This document shows positions 1 to 7,215 of a stretch of 42,623 bases of DNA, one piece after another. The notes under the pieces are model-generated. The model worked only from the letters and a program-made list of their open reading frames with translations, did not search any database and was not told the origin of the DNA. Position 1 is the first letter of the stretch; every line of letters starts with the position of its first letter. A program made the position numbers and the translations under genes. Origin of the DNA: Lachnospiraceae bacterium (GTDB taxonomy: Bacteria > Bacillota > Clostridia > Lachnospirales > Lachnospiraceae). The stretch covers positions 1-42,623 of the forward strand of contig SVFK01000008.1 of the NCBI GenBank assembly GCA_015056915.1, written 5' to 3'.

Positions 1-25
1 ATCGATGTATAACCTCTTTTTCCAT
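1..25 (-). CDS. 5' end of a gene running off the left edge
   Basis: Only the first eight codons (MEKEVIHR) are in the window. The start is supported by GGAGGTGA a few bases upstream of the ATG on the minus strand. Too little is visible to name a product. It lies downstream of a 20-bp sequence (164-183) that also occurs at the promoter of the XRE repressor gene, so it may belong to the same regulatory circuit of the integrated element. Confidence 0.55.
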
Positions 26-84
26 GTGTCTCACCTCCATTCGACAACAACCGACTTATGCTTCTGCTATATAATATTCATTTC

Positions 85-112
85 ATTATAAAAAATTCAC
101 TCAAAATGTAAT
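85..112 (-). promoter_or_regulatory. Possible promoter for the left-edge gene
   Basis: On the minus strand ATTACA (-35) and TATAAT (-10) are separated by 16 bases, about 60 bases upstream of the edge gene's start. The -10 is perfect and the -35 is weak. The region is AT-rich, so chance matches are likely. Confidence 0.35.
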
Positions 113-163
113 TTTTTTATAATTTTATGAATATCTTTTTCTGAAACGCTTTGTGCTAACTTG

Positions 164-183
164 TTCGCTAACTTGCTAACACC
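164..183. repeat. 20-bp repeat, copy 1 (putative XRE operator)
   Basis: TTCGCTAACTTGCTAACACC is identical to 2639-2658. A further GCTAACTTG lies directly beside it at 155-163. The second copy overlaps the transcription start region of the repressor gene, so both are probably binding sites of the element's XRE protein. This copy lies about 140 bases upstream of the edge gene. Confidence 0.6.
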
Positions 184-190
184 GTATGAA

Positions 191-223
191 TAAAAAATAT
201 GCGGATTACGGAAACCCGCATAT
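191..223 (-). terminator. Rho-independent terminator after the 351-aa gene
   Basis: An 8-bp stem, ATATGCGG (197-204) with CCGCATAT (216-223), is followed on the minus strand by a T-rich stretch (TTTTTTATT). It ends the XRE-ImmA-351-aa operon. Confidence 0.75.
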
Positions 224-309
224 CATAATTTGTTCTCATGCAGCACTTCCTTATGCATATAGCATATCAAATACTGCTTACCTGTACTAAGAACAAAAAT
301 CAGGATTTT

Positions 310-1365
310 TTATTGGATTTGTGGTGGAGTAATGTCTTTATATATTTTGTCAAATAACTGCCTTGCGTATTTTATACGCTTATTACTCCACGTCTTTTCT
401 TTATGAATATCAAACAGCCAATACCTGCTTCTAATGAAATCAGCACGCTCCGCTTCTGATGTCTCTGACACAAACCACTCAGCCATACTTTTTCCATAAA
501 CAGTTCCGGTATTAATAACCGTTTTTAAACGAAGATACTCCACCATATGCAATAACACATTCGGCCAATTGTCTGTTTCTTTCAATATTTCAGGAAACAA
601 ACGGTGTCTGTATAAACAGAATCTACTCTGCGACTTTATATCTCCTATCGACTCCATTTCTAACCCTGTCGGTATTACACTACTGAGTTCTAAATCTCCG
701 CACAGCCATATTAATTTTCTTTCATCAATGTCTGGGAAATCATACTCTTCTGCCGCCTCCGACAGATTATATATCATTTCATACCCCATTATCCATTCTA
801 AGATAAAATATGCTACCGTATTGAATATGACTTCTTCATCGGAAACCGCACCGTCACGAAGTTTTTCAACAAGTACGTCAAAGGCAGTATACATTTCCTT
901 AAATCTTGTATTGGATATTTTCTTTGTGTCACATATCCTTTTTGTACTGCATGCCTTTAATATATCCAGTTCGTGCATCTGTGTCAGTTCAAAAAACTGA
1001 ATATTGGTAAGCTGATAACCTCCCAATCGATTTTCCATTACTTTCATATCAGGAGATTTAAAACCTTCCACATCCAATCCCCATTCCAGATGATTGGCAT
1101 ACTGTAAATCTCTGTAATATTGAGCGTGTCTCATAATACGGTTGTACATAACCCTCTGGTCTTCCGTATCCATGTTCCGCTCCATCAAATGTGCGCGGAT
1201 GGACTTTGGTTTGTCCGTTATCTCATAACTCTTTTTTATCAGTTCAAAGATGATGTGGTCCACAAACTCATCAATAGCCATAAAATCCGTATGGAGAAAC
1301 ATAACATTCCTATACCAATTCACTATAATCTGTCTGATGGTTTTATCCACATCGAACATTGCCAT
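310..1365 (-). CDS. Unrecognised 351-aa protein of the integrated element
   Basis: I do not recognise this family. The protein is soluble-looking, rich in charged and aromatic residues, and has no signal peptide or membrane segment. The first ATG is supported by GGAGGTG about eight bases upstream. It follows the ImmA-type gene by 21 bases and ends at a terminator, so it is the third gene of the XRE-ImmA operon. That position would suit an effector or accessory factor of the immunity/repressor module, but nothing in its own sequence shows a catalytic motif I can name. Alternatives are a phage-resistance or toxin component. Confidence 0.7.
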   Translation of the reverse strand: MAMFDVDKTIRQIIVNWYRNVMFLHTDFMAIDEFVDHIIFELIKKSYEITDKPKSIRAHLMERNMDTEDQRVMYNRIMRHAQYYRDLQYANHLEWGLDVEGFKSPDMKVMENRLGGYQLTNIQFFELTQMHELDILKACSTKRICDTKKISNTRFKEMYTAFDVLVEKLRDGAVSDEEVIFNTVAYFILEWIMGYEMIYNLSEAAEEYDFPDIDERKLIWLCGDLELSSVIPTGLEMESIGDIKSQSRFCLYRHRLFPEILKETDNWPNVLLHMVEYLRLKTVINTGTVYGKSMAEWFVSETSEAERADFIRSRYWLFDIHKEKTWSNKRIKYARQLFDKIYKDITPPQIQ

Positions 1366-1386
1366 AGTCCACCCACCTCCGTTCTG

Positions 1387-2175
1387 TTAAAAGTTACAAG
1401 CCAACTGCGTTAACACCCTCACTGCGTCATTACTAACCTGCTCCAACTGTGGAATCAGATTAAGTTGTCTGAGCCGATAAGTAGCTGCCTCAAATGAAAC
1501 ATTGAATACGGCAGACACTTCTTCTACCATTGCATAAGAAACAAGATACTGTGGAAGTTTTCTACTCTTTATATCCGCAACTACCAATTCCACCATACAC
1601 TTCGGCATCAGAATAGACGAAGAAAGAGCATTTGCCTGCCACTCCATCCAATCTCTGTCGTTCCATGTTTTCTGAGTTGCAGTGTCCAACTTTTTTGTGT
1701 CCACTCGGCATTGTACCATTGGTGCCGGAGACTCTCCCATGAAATCAAATATCGTTAATTGGTTAGGGTCATACGCAAAATACTCTTTATGTAAGAATTC
1801 ATGACTTGCTTCATGCCCCATTGTAAAACGATACCGATGTTCTTGGTTCTCGGCCAACAATGTTTTATCAATAATTACCGTATGTGCTTTTGCACTCATA
1901 TATTCAGCTTGCTGTGTAGCAGGGTCATACACCGGAACTTTATCCGTGTCATTAAATACGGTCATTCCGAGGTAGACCCCACAATGGGAAAGATAGGCAA
2001 AATCCTGATCCATTCCCAAGTAATCCTGCGCAAACAGGTCAACATCAATCTCCTGTGGTGTCACAAGAGCCTCCGGTTTAAATTCTCTGACTAACCCCTC
2101 GCCGATAATATCAATCTGCTTTCTACTCAGCACGGGTGTCCCTGATTTCTTTCTTTTTATTTCAGGTCTAAACAT
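1387..2175 (-). CDS. immA: ImmA/IrrE-family metallopeptidase
   Basis: Zinc metalloprotease of the ImmA/IrrE (peptidase M78) family. The HExxH zinc motif is in GHEASHEFLH, about residue 122. In ICEBs1 and related elements such proteases cleave the partner XRE repressor to derepress the element; that role is inferred here from gene order. The gene starts 10 bases after the XRE stop codon, and its likely Shine-Dalgarno (AAAGGGG) overlaps the end of the XRE gene with a rather long spacing, which suggests translational coupling. The C-terminal half (about residues 160-262) probably recognises the substrate. Confidence 0.85.
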   Translation of the reverse strand: MFRPEIKRKKSGTPVLSRKQIDIIGEGLVREFKPEALVTPQEIDVDLFAQDYLGMDQDFAYLSHCGVYLGMTVFNDTDKVPVYDPATQQAEYMSAKAHTVIIDKTLLAENQEHRYRFTMGHEASHEFLHKEYFAYDPNQLTIFDFMGESPAPMVQCRVDTKKLDTATQKTWNDRDWMEWQANALSSSILMPKCMVELVVADIKSRKLPQYLVSYAMVEEVSAVFNVSFEAATYRLRQLNLIPQLEQVSNDAVRVLTQLACNF

Positions 2176-2185
2176 AAATAGGCAC

Positions 2186-2554
2186 TTACCCCTTTCGCTT
2201 CTTGAGTTCTTCTACGAACCTCATCCATTCTTCCTCGCCAGCATCCAAATCTCTGGCTGTCCTTAGTGCTGCACTCACATAATCACGTTCAATTATGTAT
2301 TCAGGCAAGTCTGGTGCTACGGCATTTCTCTTTTTTCCTGCTAAATTGTACATTATCTCATTTTCTTCTGGTGTCAGTCCTAATATTTGAGCGAGTTGGG
2401 TCAGTTTTTCCATGTCGAAGGGATTACGTCTGTCTTTTTCTACATCTGTTAAAAATGGTGCAGACACACCAAGCATATCTGCCATCTTTCTTAATGTAAT
2501 TTGTTTTTCGACTCTCTTCTTACTAATAAATTCTCCAAAATTCGCATACTTCAT
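2186..2554 (-). CDS. immR: XRE-family HTH repressor (ImmR-like)
   Basis: A 122-aa protein with an N-terminal XRE helix-turn-helix (about residues 8-65; key stretch ITLRKMADMLGVSAPF and the following DVEKDRRNP). The ATG at 2554 (MKYANF) is preferred over one nine codons upstream because AAGGTG sits at the right distance only from the inner start. Directly upstream of an ImmA-type protease gene, it matches the ImmR/ImmA switch of integrative elements. A consensus promoter and a 20-bp repeat overlapping the start of transcription suggest autorepression. The symbol is by analogy. Confidence 0.85.
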   Translation of the reverse strand: MKYANFGEFISKKRVEKQITLRKMADMLGVSAPFLTDVEKDRRNPFDMEKLTQLAQILGLTPEENEIMYNLAGKKRNAVAPDLPEYIIERDYVSAALRTARDLDAGEEEWMRFVEELKKRKG

Positions 2555-2638
2555 AATGTTCACCTTTTCTAATCGTTTCAATCTTTTTCCTTTTGTTTTC
2601 GCCTTTTTCTCTCATTCGCCATTTAGCACATTTGCTCA

Positions 2639-2658
2639 TTCGCTAACTTGCTAACACC
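2639..2658. repeat. 20-bp repeat, copy 2 (putative operator)
   Basis: Identical to 164-183. It begins just downstream of the -10 of the repressor promoter on the minus strand, where a bound repressor would block initiation. Further downstream on the same strand GCGAATGAG occurs twice, about 23 bp apart, possibly extra half-sites. Confidence 0.65.
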
Positions 2659-2659
2659 T

Positions 2660-2688
2660 ATTGTATTAAAAAAGAACATGGATGTCAA
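2660..2688 (-). promoter_or_regulatory. Promoter of the XRE-immA operon
   Basis: TTGACA and TACAAT on the minus strand are separated by exactly 17 bases, a near-consensus housekeeping promoter. The predicted start of transcription falls within the 20-bp operator-like repeat. Confidence 0.75.
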
Positions 2689-2714
2689 CCCCCATTATGC
2701 CAAAATGTATTATG

Positions 2715-2954
2715 CTAATGAAGATAATCGTATGGTGACCGATATCCTGTTCTCTTTTGTATAGTTTCTCTCTTAGGAAGAGTCGCTTCTGCATCCTCCG
2801 CTGTGGCAAATAATCTGCAGCTTCTAACTTGGATTCCGCCAGCATTTCCGAACCTTACTATGTAAAAGTCCCCACTTCGTTTTACAATGGTTACTTCTCT
2901 TATGGTTCGGTTGCTTTCAATTATAAAGGCCTGTGAACCAACACCAAATACCAT
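2715..2954 (-). CDS. Small hypothetical protein (79 aa)
   Basis: The ATG at 2954 is chosen because GGGAGG lies 4-5 bases upstream; the longer frame to 2993 has no such support. The sequence is beta-rich (IIESNRTIREVTIVKRSG, then GGIQVRSCRLFATAEDAE), suggesting a small SH3-like barrel. It resembles, from memory only, short proteins found in Firmicute conjugative elements. No function can be assigned. Confidence 0.6.
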   Translation of the reverse strand: MVFGVGSQAFIIESNRTIREVTIVKRSGDFYIVRFGNAGGIQVRSCRLFATAEDAEATLPKRETIQKRTGYRSPYDYLH

Positions 2955-3096
2955 TATGCCTCCCTGAAGATGGTCTGCCCAAAGGGATGTCAAGCAAACC
3001 CACCTTTTACTGTTTAACCTATTCCTAATGTAGCGATAATGATATTATACGAACGTCTGTTCTGTTTGTCAATATATTTGTTCTCTCTTCACTTGC

Positions 3097-3325
3097 CTAT
3101 AAAGAAAAAATCCGTTTTATTACATCCCTCAATTGTTCCTTTACCTTTTCTTCATCATCCTCGAAAATGAACGGTAATCTCACAAAATGAATGTTGATAT
3201 CCCCTGATGCTCCTTGGCTTTTACCTACAGGAAAATGTGGCTCATTTTCTTCATAGCGGAACATTGGATATAAAAGATAAACATCCGAAATATTACGCTT
3301 GCTGTATTGGCATATAACCGCCTCC
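3097..3325 (-). pseudogene. mcrC: C-terminal remnant of McrC
   Basis: The last ~75 codons of this frame read like the C-terminus of McrC, the specificity/nuclease partner of the McrBC modified-cytosine restriction system: QYSKRNISDVYLLYPM followed by VRLPFIFEDD and IKRIF. The sequence before about 3325 in the same frame (hydrophobic FICAIILVLRF) is unrelated to McrC, and no McrB GTPase gene is present. An AAAGGAGG sits just upstream but no start codon serves this frame. I read it as a decayed fragment left after a deletion. Next to a SymE-like gene it recalls the symE-mcrBC 'immigration control' arrangement of E. coli. Confidence 0.6.
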
Positions 3326-3377
3326 TTTAGCAGAAATCTCAACACTAATATTATAGCACATATGAAAACGTAATGCA

Positions 3378-3569
3378 CTAATCCGTTATAAATTCTCCCT
3401 CTACGGTAATTGTCAATCTGCCACCCTCGCACTTAACAATTATTGGAGTATCAATATCAAATCCCAATTCTTCAAGCCACTGTCCTTTCAAAGTAATGGT
3501 TGGGGTTTGTTTGTACTTATACCCACCCTGCTCATGAACCTTCATTTCTCTGTATTTTTTGTATGCCAT
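3378..3569 (-). CDS. symE: SymE-like toxin
   Basis: A small protein (63-65 aa) matching the SymE family, AbrB-fold proteins that act as SOS-induced RNA-targeting toxins in E. coli. The diagnostic stretch is TPTITLKGQWLEELGF followed by IIVKCEGGRLTI. Two ATGs are possible: 3575 (only three bases after GGAG) and 3569 (nine bases after it); spacing favours 3569. It overlaps the in-frame region upstream of the McrC remnant. In E. coli symE is repressed by the cis-antisense RNA SymR; I found no clear antisense promoter here. Four TTTCGCCA repeats lie directly upstream. Confidence 0.75.
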   Translation of the reverse strand: MAYKKYREMKVHEQGGYKYKQTPTITLKGQWLEELGFDIDTPIIVKCEGGRLTITVEGEFITD

Positions 3570-3582
3570 TCGCATATTCTCC

Positions 3583-3650
3583 TTTCGCCAATCGAGTATA
3601 GTTTCGCCAATACAATACGGGGTTTCGCCAAAAATTAGACCGTTTCGCCA
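3583..3650. repeat. Four TTTCGCCA direct repeats, about 20 bp apart
   Basis: Copies start at 3583, 3602, 3623 and 3643. The 19-21 bp spacing places them on the same face of the helix. They lie between the SymE-like gene and the element end, 185-250 bp from the yifB junction. They could be arm-type recombinase/excisionase sites or operators for the SymE-like gene. Confidence 0.75.
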
Positions 3651-3781
3651 TACCGTTTTATTTTTCTATGAATATTTTCACGAAACTCCTGTAAAAAGGG
3701 GGTTAAAATGAATTTCAAAATGTATAATGTAAATTACTTTTTTGAGTTTTTCTAAGAATTATCAGAAGTGAAAACCGCCAC

Positions 3782-3831
3782 AAAGCCCGTAAATTTGGGC
3801 TTTCTGCGAACCTCTACGGTTATTCTTAACC
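3782..3831. other. Hairpins next to the element junction
   Basis: Two inverted repeats lie between the repeats and the yifB junction: AAAGCCC (3782-3788) with GGGCTTT (3797-3803), and GGTTA (3818-3822) with TAACC (3827-3831). The second is flush against the point where yifB homology ends, as expected of a recombinase core site. The rest of 3651-3781 shows nothing I can name. Confidence 0.4.
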
Positions 3832-3834
3832 ACG

Positions 3835-4758
3835 TTAGACACCTCTGTGCGCCAAGGATATCAGTCCCGGCTTAGGAATATTACTGCCGCCGATTAAGGC
3901 AGCTAAAGAAATCGTGTGATGTGGTGCCTGAAAAGGCCGAGTGGTTATCAAGGCTTCTTTTTCCTTTAACAGCCCTGCCACGCTGACAACAGAAGTAACT
4001 TCAAGACTTTCATTTAAGGTAAGTGGTGGTAAAACCCCGGGGATCCGTTTGGCAATCATAGACTTGCCTGCGCCGGGAGGTCCTATCATAAGCAAATTGT
4101 GGAAGCCGGCAGCGGCTATTTGCGCAGCGCGCTTTGCGGCTTCCTGCCCTGCCACCTCCACAAAATCATTGGTAAAAGACTTTTCTCTTGCGGCAAATAT
4201 TTTCTCCGCCTTCACTCTGGTCGCCGGCAAAATTGCCTCTCCCGACTCCGGACATTGCAGGTATGCCAACAATTCTTCAATATTATTGGCACCGTGAACC
4301 GCAATCCCCGGAATAACAGCACCTTCCATTACATTTTCTCTGGGTACAATGCAGCGCTTGATTCCTCTTGCTACCGCCTCCCGGACAATGGGTAATACTC
4401 CACGGACTTTTCTTATCTCGCCATTTAGTCCCATTTCTCCCAAAAACAAGGTTTCCTCCGTTGAAGTCTTGGGGAAGTACCCCAACGATTGTAATATCCC
4501 TACTGCTATGGGCAAATCAAAGGCCGTCCCTTCCTTTTTTCTGTCCGCAGGGGATAAATTGACGGTGATATGAGCAGGCGGGATATCCAGTCCGGCATTT
4601 TTCAATGCAACGCAAACCCGCTCCTTGGATTCCCTCACTTCTCCGCCGAGCAGCCCCACCATGCTGAAAGCCGGTAATCCCCGCGCAATATCCACCTCCA
4701 CGCCGACCAAATAGGCATCGACACCCAGCAGTGCGCCTGATGTAATTGTACTAAACAT
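3835..4758 (-). pseudogene. yifB: yifB/comM, 3' end lost at the element insertion
   Basis: N-terminal 307 codons of a YifB/ComM-family AAA+ ATPase (Mg-chelatase-like), normally about 500 aa. The ChlI-like N-terminal domain (about residues 20-145) and the Walker A motif GPPGAGKS are intact. The frame stops right after GLISLAHRGV, where family members continue into the Walker B (LFLDE). The C-terminal half is therefore missing and ATP hydrolysis should be lost. ComM is a branch-migration helicase in natural transformation in Gram-negatives. It has its own promoter and an AAGGAGG site. The other half should lie beyond the left edge, on the far side of the element. Confidence 0.85.
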
Positions 4759-4782
4759 ACTGATTCCTCCTTATACTGTTAG

Positions 4783-4810
4783 ATTATAAATGTTGGGGAT
4801 TCATAGTTAA
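4783..4810 (-). promoter_or_regulatory. Promoter of yifB
   Basis: TTAACT and TATAAT on the minus strand are separated by 16 bases, about 25 bases upstream of the yifB start. Confidence 0.5.
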
Positions 4811-4881
4811 CTTTGATGTTAAATGAAAAATAGAAATACATTAGAAACACTTCTATAAAGAAAATCTGATATTAGAAATTC

Positions 4882-4906
4882 CGGGCAGAGCAGAAAGCTC
4901 TGCCCG
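4882..4906 (-). terminator. Terminator after pilT
   Basis: A perfect 10-bp GC-rich stem, CGGGCAGAGC with GCTCTGCCCG, and a 5-base loop, 19 bases past the pilT stop. The T-tract is weak, but position and strength fit a terminator separating pilT from yifB. Confidence 0.65.
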
Positions 4907-4924
4907 ACTTTATTCACAAAGGAA

Positions 4925-5977
4925 TTATATTTTATGCTCCATACTGTCCGGATTCTGCGAGAACTGAATTGCCATATCTCTGTCAATCTTACCATCCAGA
5001 TATAATTGCATAATAGCTTGATCCATGGTAATCGACCCCAGTTTCCGGTCTGCCTGCATAGCCTCAGCAAGCTCATTGGTTTTACTCTCACGAATCAGAC
5101 TTTTTACTGCAGGACTTGTATGCATCACCTCAAATGCCGCCACACGTCCCATTCTGTCCACAGTCGGAATCAGCTGTTGCGAAACAACTGCTTCCAACAC
5201 ATTTGCCAGCTGCACCCGTATCTTTTGTTGCTGATGCGGCGGAAATACCTCTATTATGCGTTCAACCGTATTGACTGCCCCGTTGGTAGGCAAGGAAGAC
5301 AACACCAGATATCCCGTCTCAGCAGCTGTAAGCGCAGTGCTGATAGTATCAAGGTCACGAAGCTCACCCAGCATAATCACATCCGGATTCTCACGGAGCG
5401 CTGCTCTCAGCGCATTACGATAATTATGAGAATCGATACCTATCTCCCGCTGATTCACCATAGCCATCCTATGCTGGTGAAGATACTCAATAGGGTCCTC
5501 CAATGTAATAACATGTGCATCACAGTTATTGTTTATTTTATCTACAATAGATGCTAAAGTAGTGGATTTACCGCTTCCGGCAGGTCCTGCAACCAGAACC
5601 AAGCCCTTCTTTTTCTGATAGAGATTTACAACCGACTCCGGCACTCCCAGTTCCTCCGGCGAAGGCACCTTGGTATCTACCAGACGAAGTGCAAGCGCAA
5701 CAGACCCTCTTTGTTTATAAGCATTTACACGATAGCGCCCCACATTCGGAATGGAAAAGGACATATCGTACTCTCCCCGCTCTTCAAAATGCTCTCTCTG
5801 AACCTCAGACATAATCGTTACCAATACATCCAAGGTATCTCCCGGCAGCATCTGCGAATAATTCATGGTAATCAGCTTGCCGTTTACACGCATTTTGGGC
5901 GGAATACCAACGGTTATATGCACATCACTGGCACCGGCTTCTTTTGCATCTCGTAATATTTCCTCTATTGCAGGCAT
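4925..5977 (-). CDS. pilT: PilT-like type IV pilus ATPase
   Basis: Hexameric secretion ATPase of the PilT/GspE superfamily, 350 aa, the usual PilT length. Motifs in order: Walker A GPAGSGKSTT (about 132-141), Asp box ITLEDPIEYLH, Walker B region VIMLGELRDLDTI, and a His-box region. Canonical PilT retraction motors have a histidine in TLHTN; here the stretch reads SSLPTNGA, with proline in its place. Walker B has GELRD where GEMRD is usual. The ATG overlaps the stop of the upstream HD gene (TAATG), so the two are translationally coupled. It probably powers pilus retraction or a related step, with altered catalysis possible. No pilin or pilus assembly genes are in the window. Confidence 0.88.
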   Translation of the reverse strand: MPAIEEILRDAKEAGASDVHITVGIPPKMRVNGKLITMNYSQMLPGDTLDVLVTIMSEVQREHFEERGEYDMSFSIPNVGRYRVNAYKQRGSVALALRLVDTKVPSPEELGVPESVVNLYQKKKGLVLVAGPAGSGKSTTLASIVDKINNNCDAHVITLEDPIEYLHQHRMAMVNQREIGIDSHNYRNALRAALRENPDVIMLGELRDLDTISTALTAAETGYLVLSSLPTNGAVNTVERIIEVFPPHQQQKIRVQLANVLEAVVSQQLIPTVDRMGRVAAFEVMHTSPAVKSLIRESKTNELAEAMQADRKLGSITMDQAIMQLYLDGKIDRDMAIQFSQNPDSMEHKI

Positions 5978-7101
5978 TATGTTACCTCTCTATCAGCTTG
6001 AGCATATCCTAATTGCTGTAAAGTATTAATATCCATAATATATCTGTTATCCATCGTTTTCATAATATCTACAATATGAATATCCTCATTATTCTTCAAC
6101 TGTAAATCCAAAACACTATTATCCCTAAAGCTCAGTACTACCGGACGTAATATATTGACCGGATTCTCCACCAATACCAGCGCTTTCTCACCTGTATTAA
6201 GCTCAACACTGACACCCGGAAACAAAATATTAACAGAGCGTATCAATGCGCTGACAACTGCCGGGTCATATATATGCGGATTATCAAGGAATTCCTGAAT
6301 CGCTTTAACTTCGGACTGTGCATCACCACACAAATTCATCGCTGTCATCTCGTCATATTTATTGGCAACCAGCAAAATCTTAGCTCCTGTTACCATCTTC
6401 ATATTGGCGATTCCGCTACCGCCATCCTTAAGAATCTCCATCTGAGCCTTCAACGCCTGCATACAGATACGTCTGATAGCTGAACCGGTTCCCGCAAATG
6501 CACCTTCTATCAAATCAGAGTAATGCATCTGCATACTGTATAAGCTAAACATTTCCCTTTCACTGGCGCCTTCCCCATATACACTGTCGGAATCAAACTC
6601 AAGCTTTCCTATATCATGTATAATGGCAGCACTCACCGTATTAGCCTGTTCATCAAGACGTACATTCATCACATGGGTAATCATAGCACAGAGAATTGCA
6701 ACATTCAGTGAATGCCTGTAGACATAATCCTCTTGGCTTCTCAGATTCTGATAAAAATTAATTTTGTTCTCCAAATGACCAAATTTTTTAATAATGGCAC
6801 TGTTAATCAACTGCATGCGATGCTGGTGCTTCGTTTCAAGAATCTTGGTGAGCTCCTCCTGAATCGAACTTACACTTTTAATCTGAAATCTCTCAAACTC
6901 CAGATCCTCTTCTGTCATTGGCGGCAACGGCTCCGCCGGCTCTAATATATAAATTCCCAGCAAACCGAAATTGCGAACACTTTCAATCGCTTGCTGTGTC
7001 AAAAGAGAATTTCGTTCAAATAATAAAACTCCGCTTTTATTATATATCGGACGCGCCAATCGCATACCAATCTTCAGATTCTGTATCCTGACAAATTGCA
7101 T
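5977..7101 (-). CDS. Degenerate HD-GYP domain protein
   Basis: A 374-aa protein. The start at 7101 (MQFVRIQNLKIG) has AGGGG and GGGAG upstream and matches the usual N-terminus of clostridial HD-GYP proteins; the longer frame is less likely. Residues about 140-320 form an HD fold with a conserved HDIGK. The downstream signature (HHE and DGxGYP in active c-di-GMP phosphodiesterases) is eroded: the matching stretch reads MEILKDGGSGIANMK. It may bind c-di-GMP without cleaving it, or have another role. It is coupled to pilT, which suggests control of type IV pili by a nucleotide signal; this is inference. Confidence 0.8.
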   Translation of the reverse strand: MQFVRIQNLKIGMRLARPIYNKSGVLLFERNSLLTQQAIESVRNFGLLGIYILEPAEPLPPMTEEDLEFERFQIKSVSSIQEELTKILETKHQHRMQLINSAIIKKFGHLENKINFYQNLRSQEDYVYRHSLNVAILCAMITHVMNVRLDEQANTVSAAIIHDIGKLEFDSDSVYGEGASEREMFSLYSMQMHYSDLIEGAFAGTGSAIRRICMQALKAQMEILKDGGSGIANMKMVTGAKILLVANKYDEMTAMNLCGDAQSEVKAIQEFLDNPHIYDPAVVSALIRSVNILFPGVSVELNTGEKALVLVENPVNILRPVVLSFRDNSVLDLQLKNNEDIHIVDIMKTMDNRYIMDINTLQQLGYAQADREVT

Positions 7102-7173
7102 ACCCCTGTCTCCCTCTTTTGCATCATATAACAAATAATATACTTTACTCTAACCAATACCCACACAATCTTA

Positions 7174-7202
7174 ATTATACCTTATGCGCCAATATTTTAC
7201 AA
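7174..7202 (-). promoter_or_regulatory. Promoter of the HD-GYP/pilT operon
   Basis: TTGTAA and TATAAT on the minus strand are spaced by 17 bases, about 75 bases upstream of the HD-gene start. It overlaps the region just past the sigK stop codon. Confidence 0.6.
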
Positions 7203-7215
7203 GGATGTATTACCC

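Noticed and set aside
3325..3432. N-terminal 37 codons of the frame containing the McrC remnant
   Set aside because: They overlap the SymE-like gene in another frame, do not resemble McrC, and have no ribosome binding site at the ATG.
3583..3650. CRISPR-like array
   Set aside because: The repeat unit is only 8 bp with about 12-bp spacers, far below CRISPR dimensions, and there are no cas genes.
4819..5091. 90-codon minus-strand frame overlapping the pilT 3' end
   Set aside because: It lies across the pilT stop and a terminator in another frame; composition is not protein-like.
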